From NCBI RefSeq assembly GCF_001647675.1, contig NZ_CP015594.1, forward strand, positions 1,736,001 to 1,800,000: DNA of 64,000 nucleotides. Reading direction: 5' to 3'. The notes beneath the pieces were generated by a model. The model was not told where the DNA came from, did no database searches, and worked only from the letters and a program-made list of their open reading frames with translations. Shown here one piece after another: positions 9,402-19,164 of this stretch (positions within the stretch are counted from its first letter, which is position 1; the number at the start of each line of letters is the position of its first letter). The position numbers and the translations under genes are program-made. This DNA comes from Acinetobacter sp. NCu2D-2 (lineage in GTDB: Bacteria; Pseudomonadota; Gammaproteobacteria; Pseudomonadales; Moraxellaceae).

Positions 9402-10154
9402 TTAGATCACTTTCGCTTCGTTTTTCAATTTTTCAACAAGCTCGTCTACAGACTTCACTTGTACGCCAGCTTTACGTTCTGCAGGAGCTTCAACTTTAAC
9501 TGTTTTAAGTTTAGTTGCAGGAGAAACGCCATAGTCAGCAGGTGACTTAGTTTCAAGCGGTTTTTTACGCGCTTTCATGATGTTTGGAAGTGCAGCATAA
9601 CGCGGCTCATTCAAACGTAAGTCAGTTGTAATGATTGCTGGAAGTGCAAGTTCAACAGTTTGTAAACCACCGTCGATTTCACGAGTTACTTGTACTTTAT
9701 CGCCTTCTACTTTCACTTCAGACGCGAAAGTACCTTGGCCTGCACCAAGAAGCGCACCTAACATTTGACCCACTTGGTTAGAGTCATCGTCAATTGCTTG
9801 TTTACCAAGAAGGATCAATTGAGGCTGTTCAGCTTCAACCACACCTTTTAGAATTTTAGCAACTTCTAATGCACCTAGTTGGCTGTCATCAGCTTCAACT
9901 AAGATACCGCGGTCAGCACCAAGCGCCATAGAAGAACGAATTTGTTCTTGAGCTTCTTTAGGGCCAATAGAAACAACAACGATTTCTGAAACAGTTCCTT
10001 TCTCTTTTAAACGAACCGCTTCTTCCACTGCGATTTCACAGAATGGGTTGATTGACATTTTAACGTTAGTTAAGTCAACACCACTATTGTCCGGCTTAAC
10101 GCGAACCTTAACGTTGGCATCAACCACACGTTTTACAGCAACAAGAGCCTTCAT
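9402..10154 (-). CDS. etfB: electron transfer flavoprotein beta subunit
   Basis: The beta subunit of ETF, 250 residues. It carries the AMP-binding fold that supports the FAD of the alpha subunit. Recognisable motifs are [69 protein letters not shown] and the ADP-pyrophosphate-type signature [22 protein letters not shown] near residues 185-205. It is first gene of the etfBA operon; a long upstream region probably holds the promoter. Confidence 0.97.
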   Translation of the reverse strand: MKALVAVKRVVDANVKVRVKPDNSGVDLTNVKMSINPFCEIAVEEAVRLKEKGTVSEIVVVSIGPKEAQEQIRSSMALGADRGILVEADDSQLGALEVAKILKGVVEAEQPQLILLGKQAIDDDSNQVGQMLGALLGAGQGTFASEVKVEGDKVQVTREIDGGLQTVELALPAIITTDLRLNEPRYAALPNIMKARKKPLETKSPADYGVSPATKLKTVKVEAPAERKAGVQVKSVDELVEKLKNEAKVI

Positions 10155-10653
10155 GTAATCCTCGGCTGTTTTAGCAAAGTAAATATGATGAAAAGTGAGT
10201 GTAACTCTTCACTTAAATTTTTTTAGGTGCCCTATCTTGCAATGTGTACGGCATTTCGGTCAAGTCACAATTGCGCTTAGAGCTGTAAAAAAGCGTAATT
10301 TTCCTTGAACGACCAGTTCACAAAAGGTGTTTTGACATTTTTAAAGTTTTTTTACCTAAAAATTATTTAAAAATTAACCATTGATTTTTATTATATTTTT
10401 ATCTTATTTAGCACATCAAAAGTTCTGATTGATCAAAATTAAATATATTTTTTGACACCTATTTTTGCTTACTATTAAGTCAATTTTTTTTGATCACTCA
10501 TGTCAATTTAGGCGAATTCGGTCGCATTTTAAAGAATAAAAAACCGACGAAATTCAGCCTTAAATTTGTGTCAGTGATCTTTGGTTTAAATTGTATAAAT
10601 CATGTACCAAAATAAAAGCGCATACCATCAAGATATACGCTTCAATTTCACAT
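10155..10653. other. long intergenic region upstream of etfB
   Basis: About 500 bp without a credible gene. It should hold the etfBA promoter. Two structures stand out: an interrupted palindrome GAACGACCAGTTC (10307-10319), and an imperfect inverted repeat pairing 10511-10524 with 10544-10559 around a loop of about 19 bases. The stretch 10330-10500 is AT-rich and otherwise featureless. The lysE terminator lies at 10614-10643. Confidence 0.55.
10614..10643 (-). terminator. probable intrinsic terminator after the LysE-family gene
   Basis: On the minus strand AAGCGTATA and TATGCGCTT form a 9-bp stem (one mismatch or wobble), followed by TTTATTTT. Confidence 0.6.
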
Positions 10654-11259
10654 TTAATTAGCAAATAACCAAACTGCTGCAGCAGCAAGTAATCCGCCTG
10701 ATGTACCATCAATCCACTTTTGTTTTTGCTCATCAATATGGGTCTTTTGACTAATTTTGGCAAAGACTAAACTTAATGTGCAATAAACCATAAATATGAG
10801 GCTAATGAAGATCGCCGATAAAATCAGACCCTGTGTCACAGTATTTTGGGTTTTATCAATAAATTGCGGCAATATTGCAAAATAAATCAACATGCCTTTC
10901 GGATTTAATAAGGCAGTCAAAAAACCTTTACGAATGGGATGTCGATCTGACTGACGCTCAACTTTAATTTGACTAGAATTAAATACCGAGCGCAGTAAAT
11001 GAAACGCTAAGTAAAGCAGATAGGCTATACCCAAATAGCGAATCGCATCAAACAGGAGCGGAAATGAAACAATAATCGCAGCAATCCCGAGCGCAACTAA
11101 AATAGAATGCACCAAATAGCCCGAGCAAATCCCTACAGTTGCCATCATGCCTGCTTTTGCATCTTTACCCATCACTTGTGACAGGATAAATAACATATCT
11201 GGTCCAGGTGTAAAAATTAGGGGAAGAACGGTCAGTGCAAAGAGTACAAATACAGACAT
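10654..11259 (-). CDS. LysE/RhtB-family amino acid exporter
   Basis: An inner-membrane exporter of the LysE superfamily, 201 residues with six predicted membrane segments. The N-terminus carries the family signature FTPGPDMLFILSQ, and the middle carries FLTALLNPKGMLIYFAILPQF, typical of RhtB-type homoserine/threonine or other amino acid exporters. It is divergently transcribed from an Lrp/AsnC regulator 113 bp away, a frequent arrangement in which the regulator senses the exported amino acid. The substrate cannot be told from sequence. Confidence 0.88.
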   Translation of the reverse strand: MSVFVLFALTVLPLIFTPGPDMLFILSQVMGKDAKAGMMATVGICSGYLVHSILVALGIAAIIVSFPLLFDAIRYLGIAYLLYLAFHLLRSVFNSSQIKVERQSDRHPIRKGFLTALLNPKGMLIYFAILPQFIDKTQNTVTQGLILSAIFISLIFMVYCTLSLVFAKISQKTHIDEQKQKWIDGTSGGLLAAAAVWLFAN

Positions 11260-11372
11260 TTTCTTATCCTTGTCTTATTTGAAAAGGTAAAAATATTATC
11301 TGCGTTTTTTTAACAAATAGGCTTTCAATTTATTTTATAATATACCTAATATTTCGAATTTAATTCTAATAT

Positions 11373-11867
11373 ATGAAAGTATCTTCAAAGCCTATACGCA
11401 TAAAACTTGACCGCATTGATAAAAATATCATTCGTCAATTACAAACCAATGGCCGTATCCAAAACAATGATCTCGCTCGTGAAATCGGCTTATCCCCTTC
11501 ATCTTGTTTACGCCGCGTCAAACTATTAGAAGATGCTGGAATTATTCAAAGTTATACTACCGTTGTCGATCAACAAAAAATCGGCTTTCAACTCATTTTA
11601 TTTTCACGTATTTGGTTAGTCGGTCAAGATGCTGAAACCATTGATACTTTTATTGAGGCAATGAAAGAGCTTCCTCAAGTGATGGAGTGCTATATTATTT
11701 TAGGCGAGTGTGATGCGATGCTTAAAGTGGTTGTGCCCGATTTAGAGAGCTATCGTCAATTCCAATCGACTCATTTAACCAAAAAGAATGGCATTACCAG
11801 TGTCAAAACAGATTTGCCGAGTCAAATTATTAAACAGAGCTTTGTATTACCGCTTGATGATCTCTAA
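11373..11867 (+). CDS. Lrp/AsnC-family transcriptional regulator
   Basis: 164 residues. The N-terminal helix-turn-helix lies at about residues 12-60 (LDRIDKNIIRQLQTNGRIQNNDLAREIGLSPSSCLRRVKLLEDAGII). The C-terminal RAM/AsnC ligand-binding domain contains MECYIILGECDAMLKVVVPDLESYRQF. The short extension before LDRID is usual. Divergent from the LysE-type exporter, which it probably controls in response to an amino acid. The intergenic region is AT-rich with A/T tracts, as expected for Lrp-type sites, but no exact operator is asserted. Confidence 0.9.
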   Translation: MKVSSKPIRIKLDRIDKNIIRQLQTNGRIQNNDLAREIGLSPSSCLRRVKLLEDAGIIQSYTTVVDQQKIGFQLILFSRIWLVGQDAETIDTFIEAMKELPQVMECYIILGECDAMLKVVVPDLESYRQFQSTHLTKKNGITSVKTDLPSQIIKQSFVLPLDDL

Positions 11868-11876
11868 TAAAAACAT

Positions 11877-11905
11877 AAAAAAGGACGATTGATTTCGTCC
11901 TTTTT
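11877..11905. terminator. bidirectional intrinsic terminator
   Basis: AAAAGGACGA, a 6-base loop, then TCGTCCTTTTT. A-run on one side and T-run on the other suit both the regulator gene and the convergent hypothetical gene. Confidence 0.85.
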
Positions 11906-11909
11906 ACTT

Positions 11910-12296
11910 TTATCGTTGCTCTAATTGTTCTAAAAAGTCACGATGCACATGGCTTAAATCAATTAATTCATACTGACTGAGCTCAAAAATCTCCCACACC
12001 GCAATCGCATCATCTTTTAAGTCAACAGCATCTTGCACTTTTGCACTTTCTTGCCACTGTAAGTCTGAAATCCAAATATAGTATTGCTGCGTATTTGAGT
12101 TAAATGCCTGAACTTTTCCATCAGCATTAATCCCTTGTACCTGTGCTCCTGCCGGCAAAGCTGCTTCAATTTTTGGCAAACTAATTTCAACAAAATGTTT
12201 GATTTGACGTAAACCATAGCCCGCAAAGATTTCTTGCTGAGCACTCGTCAATTGCGCATATTTTTGTTCTATATCGGGAATAATTACGGTGTCCAT
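11910..12296 (-). CDS. hypothetical protein
   Basis: 128 residues, soluble and acidic, with no signal peptide or membrane segment. The N-terminal third is helical (IEQKYAQLTSAQQEIFAGYGLRQIKHFVEI). The middle has beta-strand character (AQVQGINADGKVQAFNSNTQQYYIWISDLQW). No family recognised. It begins at an ATG preceded by a GGAAGTG-like site and shares a bidirectional terminator with the Lrp-type gene. Confidence 0.7.
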   Translation of the reverse strand: MDTVIIPDIEQKYAQLTSAQQEIFAGYGLRQIKHFVEISLPKIEAALPAGAQVQGINADGKVQAFNSNTQQYYIWISDLQWQESAKVQDAVDLKDDAIAVWEIFELSQYELIDLSHVHRDFLEQLEQR

Positions 12297-12510
12297 ATCA
12301 CTTCCAATTTATGTTGCCGAAACCTTGCTTAGCAACGTCATATGTTTATTTCTATATCAGTATTCTATTGTTATAACTTAATTTTCTCTAAAAACGTAGT
12401 GATACTTTAGTATTTCAGATCACTTAAAATTAAGTTTCGCCACTATCATAAACATAAATAAATGAAACTTTTATGCCATAAAAAACTTTATTTGTATTTT
12501 ATATGTCAAT

Positions 12511-13425
12511 CTAGGATTTACTTTGCGCTCGCGGATGCGCCTGATCATATATTTCAGCTAAGTGATCAAAGTCAACATGGGTATAAATTTGCGTTGTCGT
12601 TAAATTACTATGACCCAGCATTTCTTGTACGGCACGTAAATCACGACTGTTGGATAACATATGGCTAGCAAAACAATGTCTAAGTAAATGCGGATGCAAA
12701 TCGACATTTACCCCTGCGCGTTGGGCTTGTAATTTCACTCGATTTTCGATTTGTCGCGCACCTAAAGGATTACCCTTTTGCGTAATAAATACATTCGCTT
12801 CAGGTACAAAATCCCCATGCCAAAGTGGATACACCTGTAACCATGCCATCACACTCTCTTTGGCTATTGAACCAAAAGGTACAATTCGGGTTTTATTGCC
12901 CTTACCAGTAATTCGGAGTAACTGACGATTAAAGTCGAGATCTTTAATTCTCAGACTTTGTACTTCCGCCAAACGTAAACCACTCGAGTACAGCAATTCT
13001 AAAATAGCTTTATCACGCAACCACATTTGCTGCTGCACTTCACCCTCAGGTGCAGGCTGATCAAGGATTTGATTGACTGTTTCAATGTCAATCATGCCTG
13101 GCAAAGGACGTGACTGTCTTTTGAGTTGAAAATCATCCGCTGGATTGAATGCCATCACATTTGACTGCTCAGCCCATTTCATAAACTGACGCACTGCAGA
13201 TAACATACGTTGTAGACTACTTGGACTAAGCCCCTGTTGTTCTACTTTTTCAGTCATAAACTGACGCAAGTCTGTTGCTTCAACATCATTGAGTTGCATT
13301 TGCTGGCGATCACAGAAACTTAAAAAATCTGATACATCACGTTCATATGCTTGTAAGGTATGCGGTGATTGATTTTGAATTTCACGTTCTTTCAACCAAG
13401 TTTTTAAAAGTTCGTGTGTACTCAT
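12511..13425 (-). CDS. xerC: tyrosine recombinase XerC
   Basis: A site-specific recombinase that with XerD resolves chromosome dimers at dif. 304 residues. The N-terminal SAM-like core-binding domain lies at about 1-90. The catalytic domain has all expected residues: Arg in SSGLRLAEV, Lys in GKGNKTR, His-X-X-Arg in HPHLLRH, His in MLGHSNLTTTQ and the Tyr nucleophile in IYTHVDFDHL. XerC rather than XerD is supported by position next to dapF, as in E. coli (lptM-dapF-yigA-xerC). An intrinsic terminator separates it from dapF, so it may be expressed independently. Confidence 0.93.
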   Translation of the reverse strand: MSTHELLKTWLKEREIQNQSPHTLQAYERDVSDFLSFCDRQQMQLNDVEATDLRQFMTEKVEQQGLSPSSLQRMLSAVRQFMKWAEQSNVMAFNPADDFQLKRQSRPLPGMIDIETVNQILDQPAPEGEVQQQMWLRDKAILELLYSSGLRLAEVQSLRIKDLDFNRQLLRITGKGNKTRIVPFGSIAKESVMAWLQVYPLWHGDFVPEANVFITQKGNPLGARQIENRVKLQAQRAGVNVDLHPHLLRHCFASHMLSNSRDLRAVQEMLGHSNLTTTQIYTHVDFDHLAEIYDQAHPRAQSKS

Positions 13426-13490
13426 TAAGCTTCCGTTTTGCCTATCGTGATACTGATTATGAAATGAGGTCTAGTCTCATACTAACAAAA

Positions 13491-13516
13491 AAAGCCCTGA
13501 TCAATCAGGGCTTTTT
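13491..13516. terminator. intrinsic terminator between dapF and xerC
   Basis: Perfect stem AAAGCCCTGAT / ATCAGGGCTTT with a short loop and flanking A and T runs. It ends the lptM-lysA-dapF transcript on the minus strand. Confidence 0.85.
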
Positions 13517-13526
13517 CAACAAAGTC

Positions 13527-14372
13527 TTAAACTTGGAAATATCGTAGATCCAATCGACCTTCGTAAACGGTTGCAGTTGGACCTGTCATCCAAACCACTT
13601 CACCTTCTTTCCATTCGATTTGTAATTTACCACCTGCCAATTCAATTTCGACATTATTGGATAATAAACCACGACGCATGCCTGAAACTGCAGCAGCACA
13701 CGCACCTGTACCACATGCCAGTGTTTCACCTACACCACGTTCAAATACGCGTAAACGTGCATGCTTTTCATCAATGATTTGCATAAAACCAGCATTAACG
13801 CGTTGCGGGAAACGCTCATGTGATTCAACTTGCGGACCTAAACGAGCCACATCTGCAGTAATGACATTCGGTACAATCGTGACCGCATGGGGATTGCCCA
13901 TATTCACTACATCAATAGTGAGCTTTTCATCATCGGCAAGGTCAATATCGTATAAGTTTTCAGGTTCATCTGCCAAGAATGGGATTTCTTGTGGCAAGAA
14001 CTTTGGATAACCCATATTGACACGAACCCAACCATTCGCACCAAGTTCAGGCTCAACAATGCCTGCTTTGGTTTGTACTTTTATTTTAGTTTTCGTGGTC
14101 AATTGACGTTCATGTACAAAGCGAGCGAAACAGCGCACCCCATTGCCACACTGCTCAACCTCAGAACCGTCTGCATTAAAAATACGATATTTAAAATCTG
14201 CATTTGGTACATCAGGTGGTTCAACAATCAAAAGCTGATCAAAACCAATACCGAAATTACGGTTTGCCAAACGCTGAATGGTCATGGTATCGAGATAAGC
14301 ACGCTGGCTGATCATATCAACCACCATAAAGTCATTGCCTAGACCATGCATTTTGGTAAATTCTAATAACAT
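13527..14372 (-). CDS. dapF: diaminopimelate epimerase
   Basis: Converts LL- to meso-diaminopimelate in lysine and peptidoglycan biosynthesis. Two catalytic cysteines are seen in [13 protein letters not shown] and [12 protein letters not shown]. The N-terminal [12 protein letters not shown] and the substrate motif [10 protein letters not shown] are also present. About 281 residues. Of two possible ATG codons (14378 and 14372) the inner is preferred because GGAG then lies 9 bases upstream and the N-terminus is closer to the family. It lies 13 bp behind lysA, so lysA-dapF form one unit making meso-DAP and lysine. Confidence 0.96.
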   Translation of the reverse strand: MLLEFTKMHGLGNDFMVVDMISQRAYLDTMTIQRLANRNFGIGFDQLLIVEPPDVPNADFKYRIFNADGSEVEQCGNGVRCFARFVHERQLTTKTKIKVQTKAGIVEPELGANGWVRVNMGYPKFLPQEIPFLADEPENLYDIDLADDEKLTIDVVNMGNPHAVTIVPNVITADVARLGPQVESHERFPQRVNAGFMQIIDEKHARLRVFERGVGETLACGTGACAAAVSGMRRGLLSNNVEIELAGGKLQIEWKEGEVVWMTGPTATVYEGRLDLRYFQV

Positions 14373-14385
14373 CTTCATTTACTCC

Positions 14386-15630
14386 TTAAGGCAATAGACG
14401 CTCACGTTCCCATAAAGATTCGATTGTTTCACGCTCACGAATAAGATGCGCCTGATCACCAGCAACCATCACTTCAGCAGCACGCCCACGACTGTTGTAA
14501 TTTGAGCTCATCACAAATCCATAAGCACCTGCACCAAGCACAGCAAGGACATCATTTTCCTGAATCGCAAGCTCACGTTGCTTACCAAGGAAATCACCTG
14601 TTTCACAAATTGCACCAACGACATCCCATGCTTTTGTTTCAGCAGTTGGATTTGGTGTTACTTCCTGAATGTCCATCCAAGCTTCATATAAAGCCGGACG
14701 AATCAAATCATTCATTGCTGCGTCAATAATGGCAAAGTTACGGTGATTGGTTGGTTTAAGTAAATCCACTTTAGTCAGTAACACGCCTGCATTGGCTGAA
14801 ATACTACGACCTGGTTCCATATACACTTTTAGACCGAGCTTTTCTAAAGCTGGACGCATGGCATTAGCATATTCTTCAACTGAAGGTGGTGTTTCATCTT
14901 TATAAGTTACGCCTAAACCACCACCGATATCGATGTGTTTAAGCTGGATTCCCATTTCTTTAAGTTTCTCGATCATGACAATGACACGATCTAAAGCATC
15001 AACAAATGGTTGAGTTTCAGTGAGCTGTGAACCGATATGACAATCAATTCCCACCACATCTAAATTAGCTAACGATGCAGCATAGGCATAAGTTTCAAAT
15101 ACGGTATCTGAAGGAATACCAAATTTGTTTTCTTTTAAGCCTGTCGAAATATAAGGATGGGTTTTTGCATCTACATCTGGATTTACACGCAAAGAAATTG
15201 GTGCTTGAACACCGAGTTCAGCAGCGACTTTTTGAATACGATCCAATTCGGCATAAGATTCGACATTAAAACATGCAATGCCAACTTCCAATGCCTTTTT
15301 GATATCTGCTTCAGATTTGCCTAAACCTGAAAACACAATTTTAGAAGGTTCACCACCCGCTTTGAGTACACGTGCAAGTTCTCCACCTGTGACGATATCA
15401 AAACCTGCACCTTGTTTCGCCAATACATTCAATACCGCAAGATTTGAGTTTGACTTGACCGCAAAACAGATTTGATGATCGATAAAACTAAATGCGCGAT
15501 CCATATCTGAATAATGCTTTTCAAAAGTAGCTTTTGAATAAACATAAAGCGGTGTGCCAAATTGCTGTGCAAGCTGTTGTAATGAACATTGCTCTGCATG
15601 CAAAACCCCATCAATACGGGTGAAACTCAT
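14386..15630 (-). CDS. lysA: diaminopimelate decarboxylase
   Basis: PLP enzyme of fold type III that decarboxylates meso-DAP to L-lysine, the last step of the pathway. 414 residues. The PLP lysine is Lys59 in ICFAVKSNSN; the glycine-rich phosphate loop is HIDIGGGLGVTY; the substrate-binding block is YMEPGRSISANAG; and the second-subunit active-site cysteine is in GAICETGDFLG. It sits between lptM and dapF, an operon organisation that groups lysine synthesis with a lipoprotein needed for LPS transport. Confidence 0.97.
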   Translation of the reverse strand: MSFTRIDGVLHAEQCSLQQLAQQFGTPLYVYSKATFEKHYSDMDRAFSFIDHQICFAVKSNSNLAVLNVLAKQGAGFDIVTGGELARVLKAGGEPSKIVFSGLGKSEADIKKALEVGIACFNVESYAELDRIQKVAAELGVQAPISLRVNPDVDAKTHPYISTGLKENKFGIPSDTVFETYAYAASLANLDVVGIDCHIGSQLTETQPFVDALDRVIVMIEKLKEMGIQLKHIDIGGGLGVTYKDETPPSVEEYANAMRPALEKLGLKVYMEPGRSISANAGVLLTKVDLLKPTNHRNFAIIDAAMNDLIRPALYEAWMDIQEVTPNPTAETKAWDVVGAICETGDFLGKQRELAIQENDVLAVLGAGAYGFVMSSNYNSRGRAAEVMVAGDQAHLIRERETIESLWERERLLP

Positions 15631-15664
15631 GAATGTATCCTTCGTTTAAAGCGTAACGTGTGAA

Positions 15665-15883
15665 TTAATTAGTATTGGTCGGTGTTACAAACTGTTGTTT
15701 CACCGGTGCATCCTGTGCTTCATCGACATTCGGCTTAGCTTGCTCAGTATTTTTATAGAGCAAATATTTCGCACGCTTGTCGTAATTCGGATCATTTGGC
15801 ATGTGTAATGCGCCAGATTGACCACAACCGATCAACGTCATACCTGTAGCGAAGAGACTGATGTAGCAAATGGCTTTTAGCAT
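15665..15883 (-). CDS. lptM: LptM-like (YifL) small lipoprotein
   Basis: 72 residues. Signal peptide with lipobox (TGMTLIGC), then GQSGALHMPNDPNYDKRAKYLLY, which matches the short LptM/YifL pattern of Cys-Gly-X-X-Gly-X-Leu-X-X-Pro. In E. coli LptM assists disulfide maturation of the LPS translocon LptD, and its gene likewise precedes dapF. Assignment rests on the motif plus gene order. The C-terminal half is polar and probably disordered. Confidence 0.75.
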   Translation of the reverse strand: MLKAICYISLFATGMTLIGCGQSGALHMPNDPNYDKRAKYLLYKNTEQAKPNVDEAQDAPVKQQFVTPTNTN

Positions 15884-15971
15884 CTGATCACCTATGGACT
15901 ATTTTCGATGAAGTATAGCGCGATCAACAACATGACCAAAGCACTAAACGCTAGAGAGTATCTTTAGCAAA

Positions 15972-16005
15972 AAAAAAACGCCAGCAGATTGCTGACGTTT
16001 TTTTT
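15972..16005. terminator. intrinsic terminator after the cycA-like gene
   Basis: Stem AACGCCAGCA / TGCTGACGTT (one mismatch), with long A and T runs on either side, so potentially bidirectional. Confidence 0.8.
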
Positions 16006-16013
16006 GATATGGG

Positions 16014-17417
16014 TTATTTATGTTTCTGTTTATAAAAACCAAAATACCCAGCAATCAGAATTAAGAACCAAATTGGACTGACCATTAACGCGCGGCGTGT
16101 ATCTTCTTCTAGCGCTAAAACGCCAATCATTGCGACAAAGAAAATAATCACGATCCAGCACGTAATAAGTCCACCTGGAAGTTTAAATACTGACTTAGCA
16201 TGTAACTCAGGACGAGTTTTGTAGTAAATGATATAGCTCCAAATAATCATGAGCCATACACAGATAAACAAAATCGTAGACAGCGTTGTTGCCAAAGTAA
16301 ATGCTTCAACGGCATTCGGTACAAAGTATTGCAAGGCTGCACCTAAAATCAGGCAAACCGCAGAGAAATACAATGCATTCGCAGGAACAGCACGTGCATT
16401 TAAGCGACCAAAGGCTTGTGGTGCTTGTTCTTCACGAGATAGACCAAAAAGCATACGCGATGTCGAGAATACACCGCTGTTCATTGATGACATCACCGAT
16501 GAAAGCACAACTAAGTTCATAATAATCGCTGCTGCTGCAATACCTGCTTGACTAAACAAGTTTACGAATGGCGAAACATGCGGATCAATCTGATCCCAAG
16601 GTGTCACTGACATTACAATTAAGAGTGCCAATACATAAAAAATAATAATACGCACTGGAATTGAGTTGACTGCTTTCGGTAGATTCTTTTCAGGATCTTT
16701 AGTTTCAGCCGCGGTGGTACCGACAAGCTCGACGCCGACAAAAGCAAAGATCGCAATTTGGAAGCCAGCTAAGAAGCCCATTGCACCTGTCGGGAAGATC
16801 CCACCATGATCCCAAATATGACTAAAGGATGCGACCGTACCTGCATCTGATGTAAAACCAGTAAATACCATCCATAAACCGACTGAAATCAGTACAACAA
16901 TGGCAATAATTTTGACCAGTGCAAACCAAAATTCCATTTCACCAAACAGTTTGACCGTCACAAGGTTCAAACCAATGATGAAAATAATGGCGGCGACACT
17001 GATCATCACCCCTTCTTCAGGTGTAAATGGAAGACCATTATTAAAGAACTGTAAGTAGTAGATAATTGCGGATAAATCGGCAATCCCTATAGTGATCCAA
17101 CACAACCAATAGGTCCAACCAACAAAATAACCCGCCCATGGGCCAATCAGGTCCGTGGCAAAGTCAATAAATGATTTATAACGTAAATTCGAAAGTAAAA
17201 GTTCTCCCAAAGCACGCATGACCAAAAAGACCATAAAACCAATGATCATATAAATCACTAAAATTGAAGGTCCAGCCAAACTAATGGTTTTACCTGACCC
17301 CATAAACAGCCCTGTACCAATCGCACCACCAATGGCAATTAATTGCAGATGACGATTGGATAAACTGCGCTGTAAATCACCACTTTCTTGTGATGAATTT
17401 AAATGCTGCTCTGACAT
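16014..17417 (-). CDS. cycA: D-serine/D-alanine/glycine transporter-like amino acid permease
   Basis: An APC-superfamily proton symporter with 12 predicted membrane segments. The sequence follows E. coli CycA closely over its whole length: SNRHLQLIAIGGAIGTGLFMGSG at the start of TM1, the block FAFVGVELVGTTAAETKDPE, and SSMNSGVFSTSRMLFGLS. That supports a glycine/alanine/D-serine substrate rather than just 'amino acid permease'. The ATG at 17417 (MSEQHLN) is preferred to the TTG at 17429. Divergent from an alanine/glycine symporter, so two importers for small neutral amino acids share one control region. Confidence 0.85.
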   Translation of the reverse strand: MSEQHLNSSQESGDLQRSLSNRHLQLIAIGGAIGTGLFMGSGKTISLAGPSILVIYMIIGFMVFLVMRALGELLLSNLRYKSFIDFATDLIGPWAGYFVGWTYWLCWITIGIADLSAIIYYLQFFNNGLPFTPEEGVMISVAAIIFIIGLNLVTVKLFGEMEFWFALVKIIAIVVLISVGLWMVFTGFTSDAGTVASFSHIWDHGGIFPTGAMGFLAGFQIAIFAFVGVELVGTTAAETKDPEKNLPKAVNSIPVRIIIFYVLALLIVMSVTPWDQIDPHVSPFVNLFSQAGIAAAAIIMNLVVLSSVMSSMNSGVFSTSRMLFGLSREEQAPQAFGRLNARAVPANALYFSAVCLILGAALQYFVPNAVEAFTLATTLSTILFICVWLMIIWSYIIYYKTRPELHAKSVFKLPGGLITCWIVIIFFVAMIGVLALEEDTRRALMVSPIWFLILIAGYFGFYKQKHK

Positions 17418-17740
17418 TATAAAAATCAACTTCGATGTCTAATCGCGACAAATTAACGTAAAAATCAGTGAATACAAAAAGAAAACTGTCATTATTTGTA
17501 TTTCCTCACTTATCGGCAATGTTAATTTATTTTTCTTATATAAAAAATCAGTTCTGTTTTAGGACATTTTAAAAGTGCAAGTTTTAAACAAATGCATTGT
17601 AAAAAACTAAAATATATGTAAAAAATGAAGCGGTATAGAACACCTCAATTATTGAACAATTGATAAAATGGCACATGAATTGCTTAAGGATGAATAAGCA
17701 ATCGAAATTTTAGACTTAGGACGAACAAGAAGAACGACTC
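17418..17740. other. divergent control region between two amino-acid importer genes
   Basis: A stretch of 323 bp with no gene. It is AT-rich, with promoters expected for both directions. No single promoter pair was strong enough to assign. Confidence 0.5.
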
Positions 17741-19093
17741 ATGCAGAATTTACAAAGTATTATGGAAACACTCAGTGGCTGGGTATGGGGACCTTATATG
17801 TTGGTCCTCATCGTCGGCACAGGTATTTTCCTCACCTTCCGCTTACTGTTTTGGCAATTTAGAATGTTGCCTTTGGCCTTTAAACAGGTTTTCGGCAAAC
17901 ACCCCAATCATGCAGACTCAGGCGATATTTCTCAATTTGCCTCATTAATGACGGCACTTTCTGCCACCATTGGTACTGGTAACATTGCAGGCGTAGCAAC
18001 CGCATGTGTACTCGGCGGTCCAGGTGCCGTGTTCTGGATGTGGATGACTGCATTATTTGGTATGGCGACGAAATACGGCGAAGGTGTATTAGCAGTCAAA
18101 TATCGTGTTAAAAATGCCAAAGGTGAAATGTCGGGCGGTCCGATGTATTACATCGAACGTGGTCTTAAGCTCAAATGGCTTGCACTGATCTTCGCATTAT
18201 TAGGTACCTTGGCTTCTTTCGGGATCGGCAGCTCTGTTCAATCCAACACAGTTGCACTTGCAGTAGAAAATAGCTTAGGTCTGAGCACATGGATCACAGC
18301 GATTATTATTACTGCTTTTTCTGCACTGGTCATTTTAGGTGGGATTAAGTCTATCTCTAAAGCATCATCTGTGATTGTACCGATTATGGCGATCTGCTAT
18401 ATCGCAGGCGGTTTAGTAATTATTTTAAATAACCTGAATCTAGTACTGCCTGCACTTAAGATGATCATTAGCTATGCATTTACAGGTGAGGCTGCGGTCG
18501 GTGGTGCAATCGGTGCTGCGATCCGTTACGGTGTGGCGCGTGGTGTATTCTCAAACGAAGCCGGTATGGGTTCTGCCCCAATTGCTGCTGCTGCTGCAAA
18601 AACAGATCATCCTGCACGTCAAGGTTTGGTTTCTATGACAGGTACGTTTATTGACACTATTATTGTGTGTTCAATTACAGGTATCGTATTGGTCATGGGC
18701 TATATTATGGCGGGTAACAATTTCGGCGACCAAACAGGTGCGGTATTAACCATCAGCGTGTTTGATAAGTTATTACCAGGTGTTGGTGGTTGGGTCGTGA
18801 CTTTCGGTATTATTTTCTTCGCCTACTCTACTATTCTAGGTTGGAGTTATTATGGCGAGAAATGCGCAACTTACCTACTCGGTGAAAAGTTCATCTTGCC
18901 TTACCGCATTATTTATATCGCAACCGTATTTATTGGCTGTGTGGCAACGCTAGATATGGTGTGGCTGTTCGCGGACACATTCAATGGCTTAATGGCTGTA
19001 CCAAACTTAATCGCGCTGTTGTTATTATCGGGTGTGATTGCGAAGGAATCGAAAGATTTTATTACTCGTCGTAAGTCAGGTGAACTGTATTAA
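17741..19093 (+). CDS. alanine/glycine:cation symporter (AGCS family)
   Basis: Sodium- or proton-coupled importer of alanine or glycine. 450 residues with about 11 membrane segments. Family signatures are LSATIGTGNIAGVATACVLGGPGAVFWMW near residues 70-100, MSGGPMYYIERGL, and the conserved block GVFSNEAGMGSAPIAAAAAKTDHPARQGL. It starts at the ATG at 17741, preceded by an AG-rich tract (GGACGAACAAGAAGAACG). It ends with a good terminator. Confidence 0.93.
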   Translation: MQNLQSIMETLSGWVWGPYMLVLIVGTGIFLTFRLLFWQFRMLPLAFKQVFGKHPNHADSGDISQFASLMTALSATIGTGNIAGVATACVLGGPGAVFWMWMTALFGMATKYGEGVLAVKYRVKNAKGEMSGGPMYYIERGLKLKWLALIFALLGTLASFGIGSSVQSNTVALAVENSLGLSTWITAIIITAFSALVILGGIKSISKASSVIVPIMAICYIAGGLVIILNNLNLVLPALKMIISYAFTGEAAVGGAIGAAIRYGVARGVFSNEAGMGSAPIAAAAAKTDHPARQGLVSMTGTFIDTIIVCSITGIVLVMGYIMAGNNFGDQTGAVLTISVFDKLLPGVGGWVVTFGIIFFAYSTILGWSYYGEKCATYLLGEKFILPYRIIYIATVFIGCVATLDMVWLFADTFNGLMAVPNLIALLLLSGVIAKESKDFITRRKSGELY

Positions 19094-19111
19094 GTAGCCA
19101 ATTTATTTAAT

Positions 19112-19139
19112 AAAAAAGCCACATTAATGTGGCTTTTTT
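19112..19139. terminator. bidirectional intrinsic terminator
   Basis: AAAAAAGCCACAT TA ATGTGGCTTTTTT, lying between convergent genes (symporter and the hypothetical acidic protein). Confidence 0.88.
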
Positions 19140-19164
19140 ATTTTAGGACACTAATGTCATCATA

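Noticed and set aside
10560..10763. 67-codon ORF overlapping the LysE-family gene end
   Set aside because: Overlaps a well-supported gene in another frame and crosses its terminator.
12462..12668. 68-codon ORF opposite the 3' end of xerC
   Set aside because: Largely antisense to xerC; composition is that of a shadow frame.
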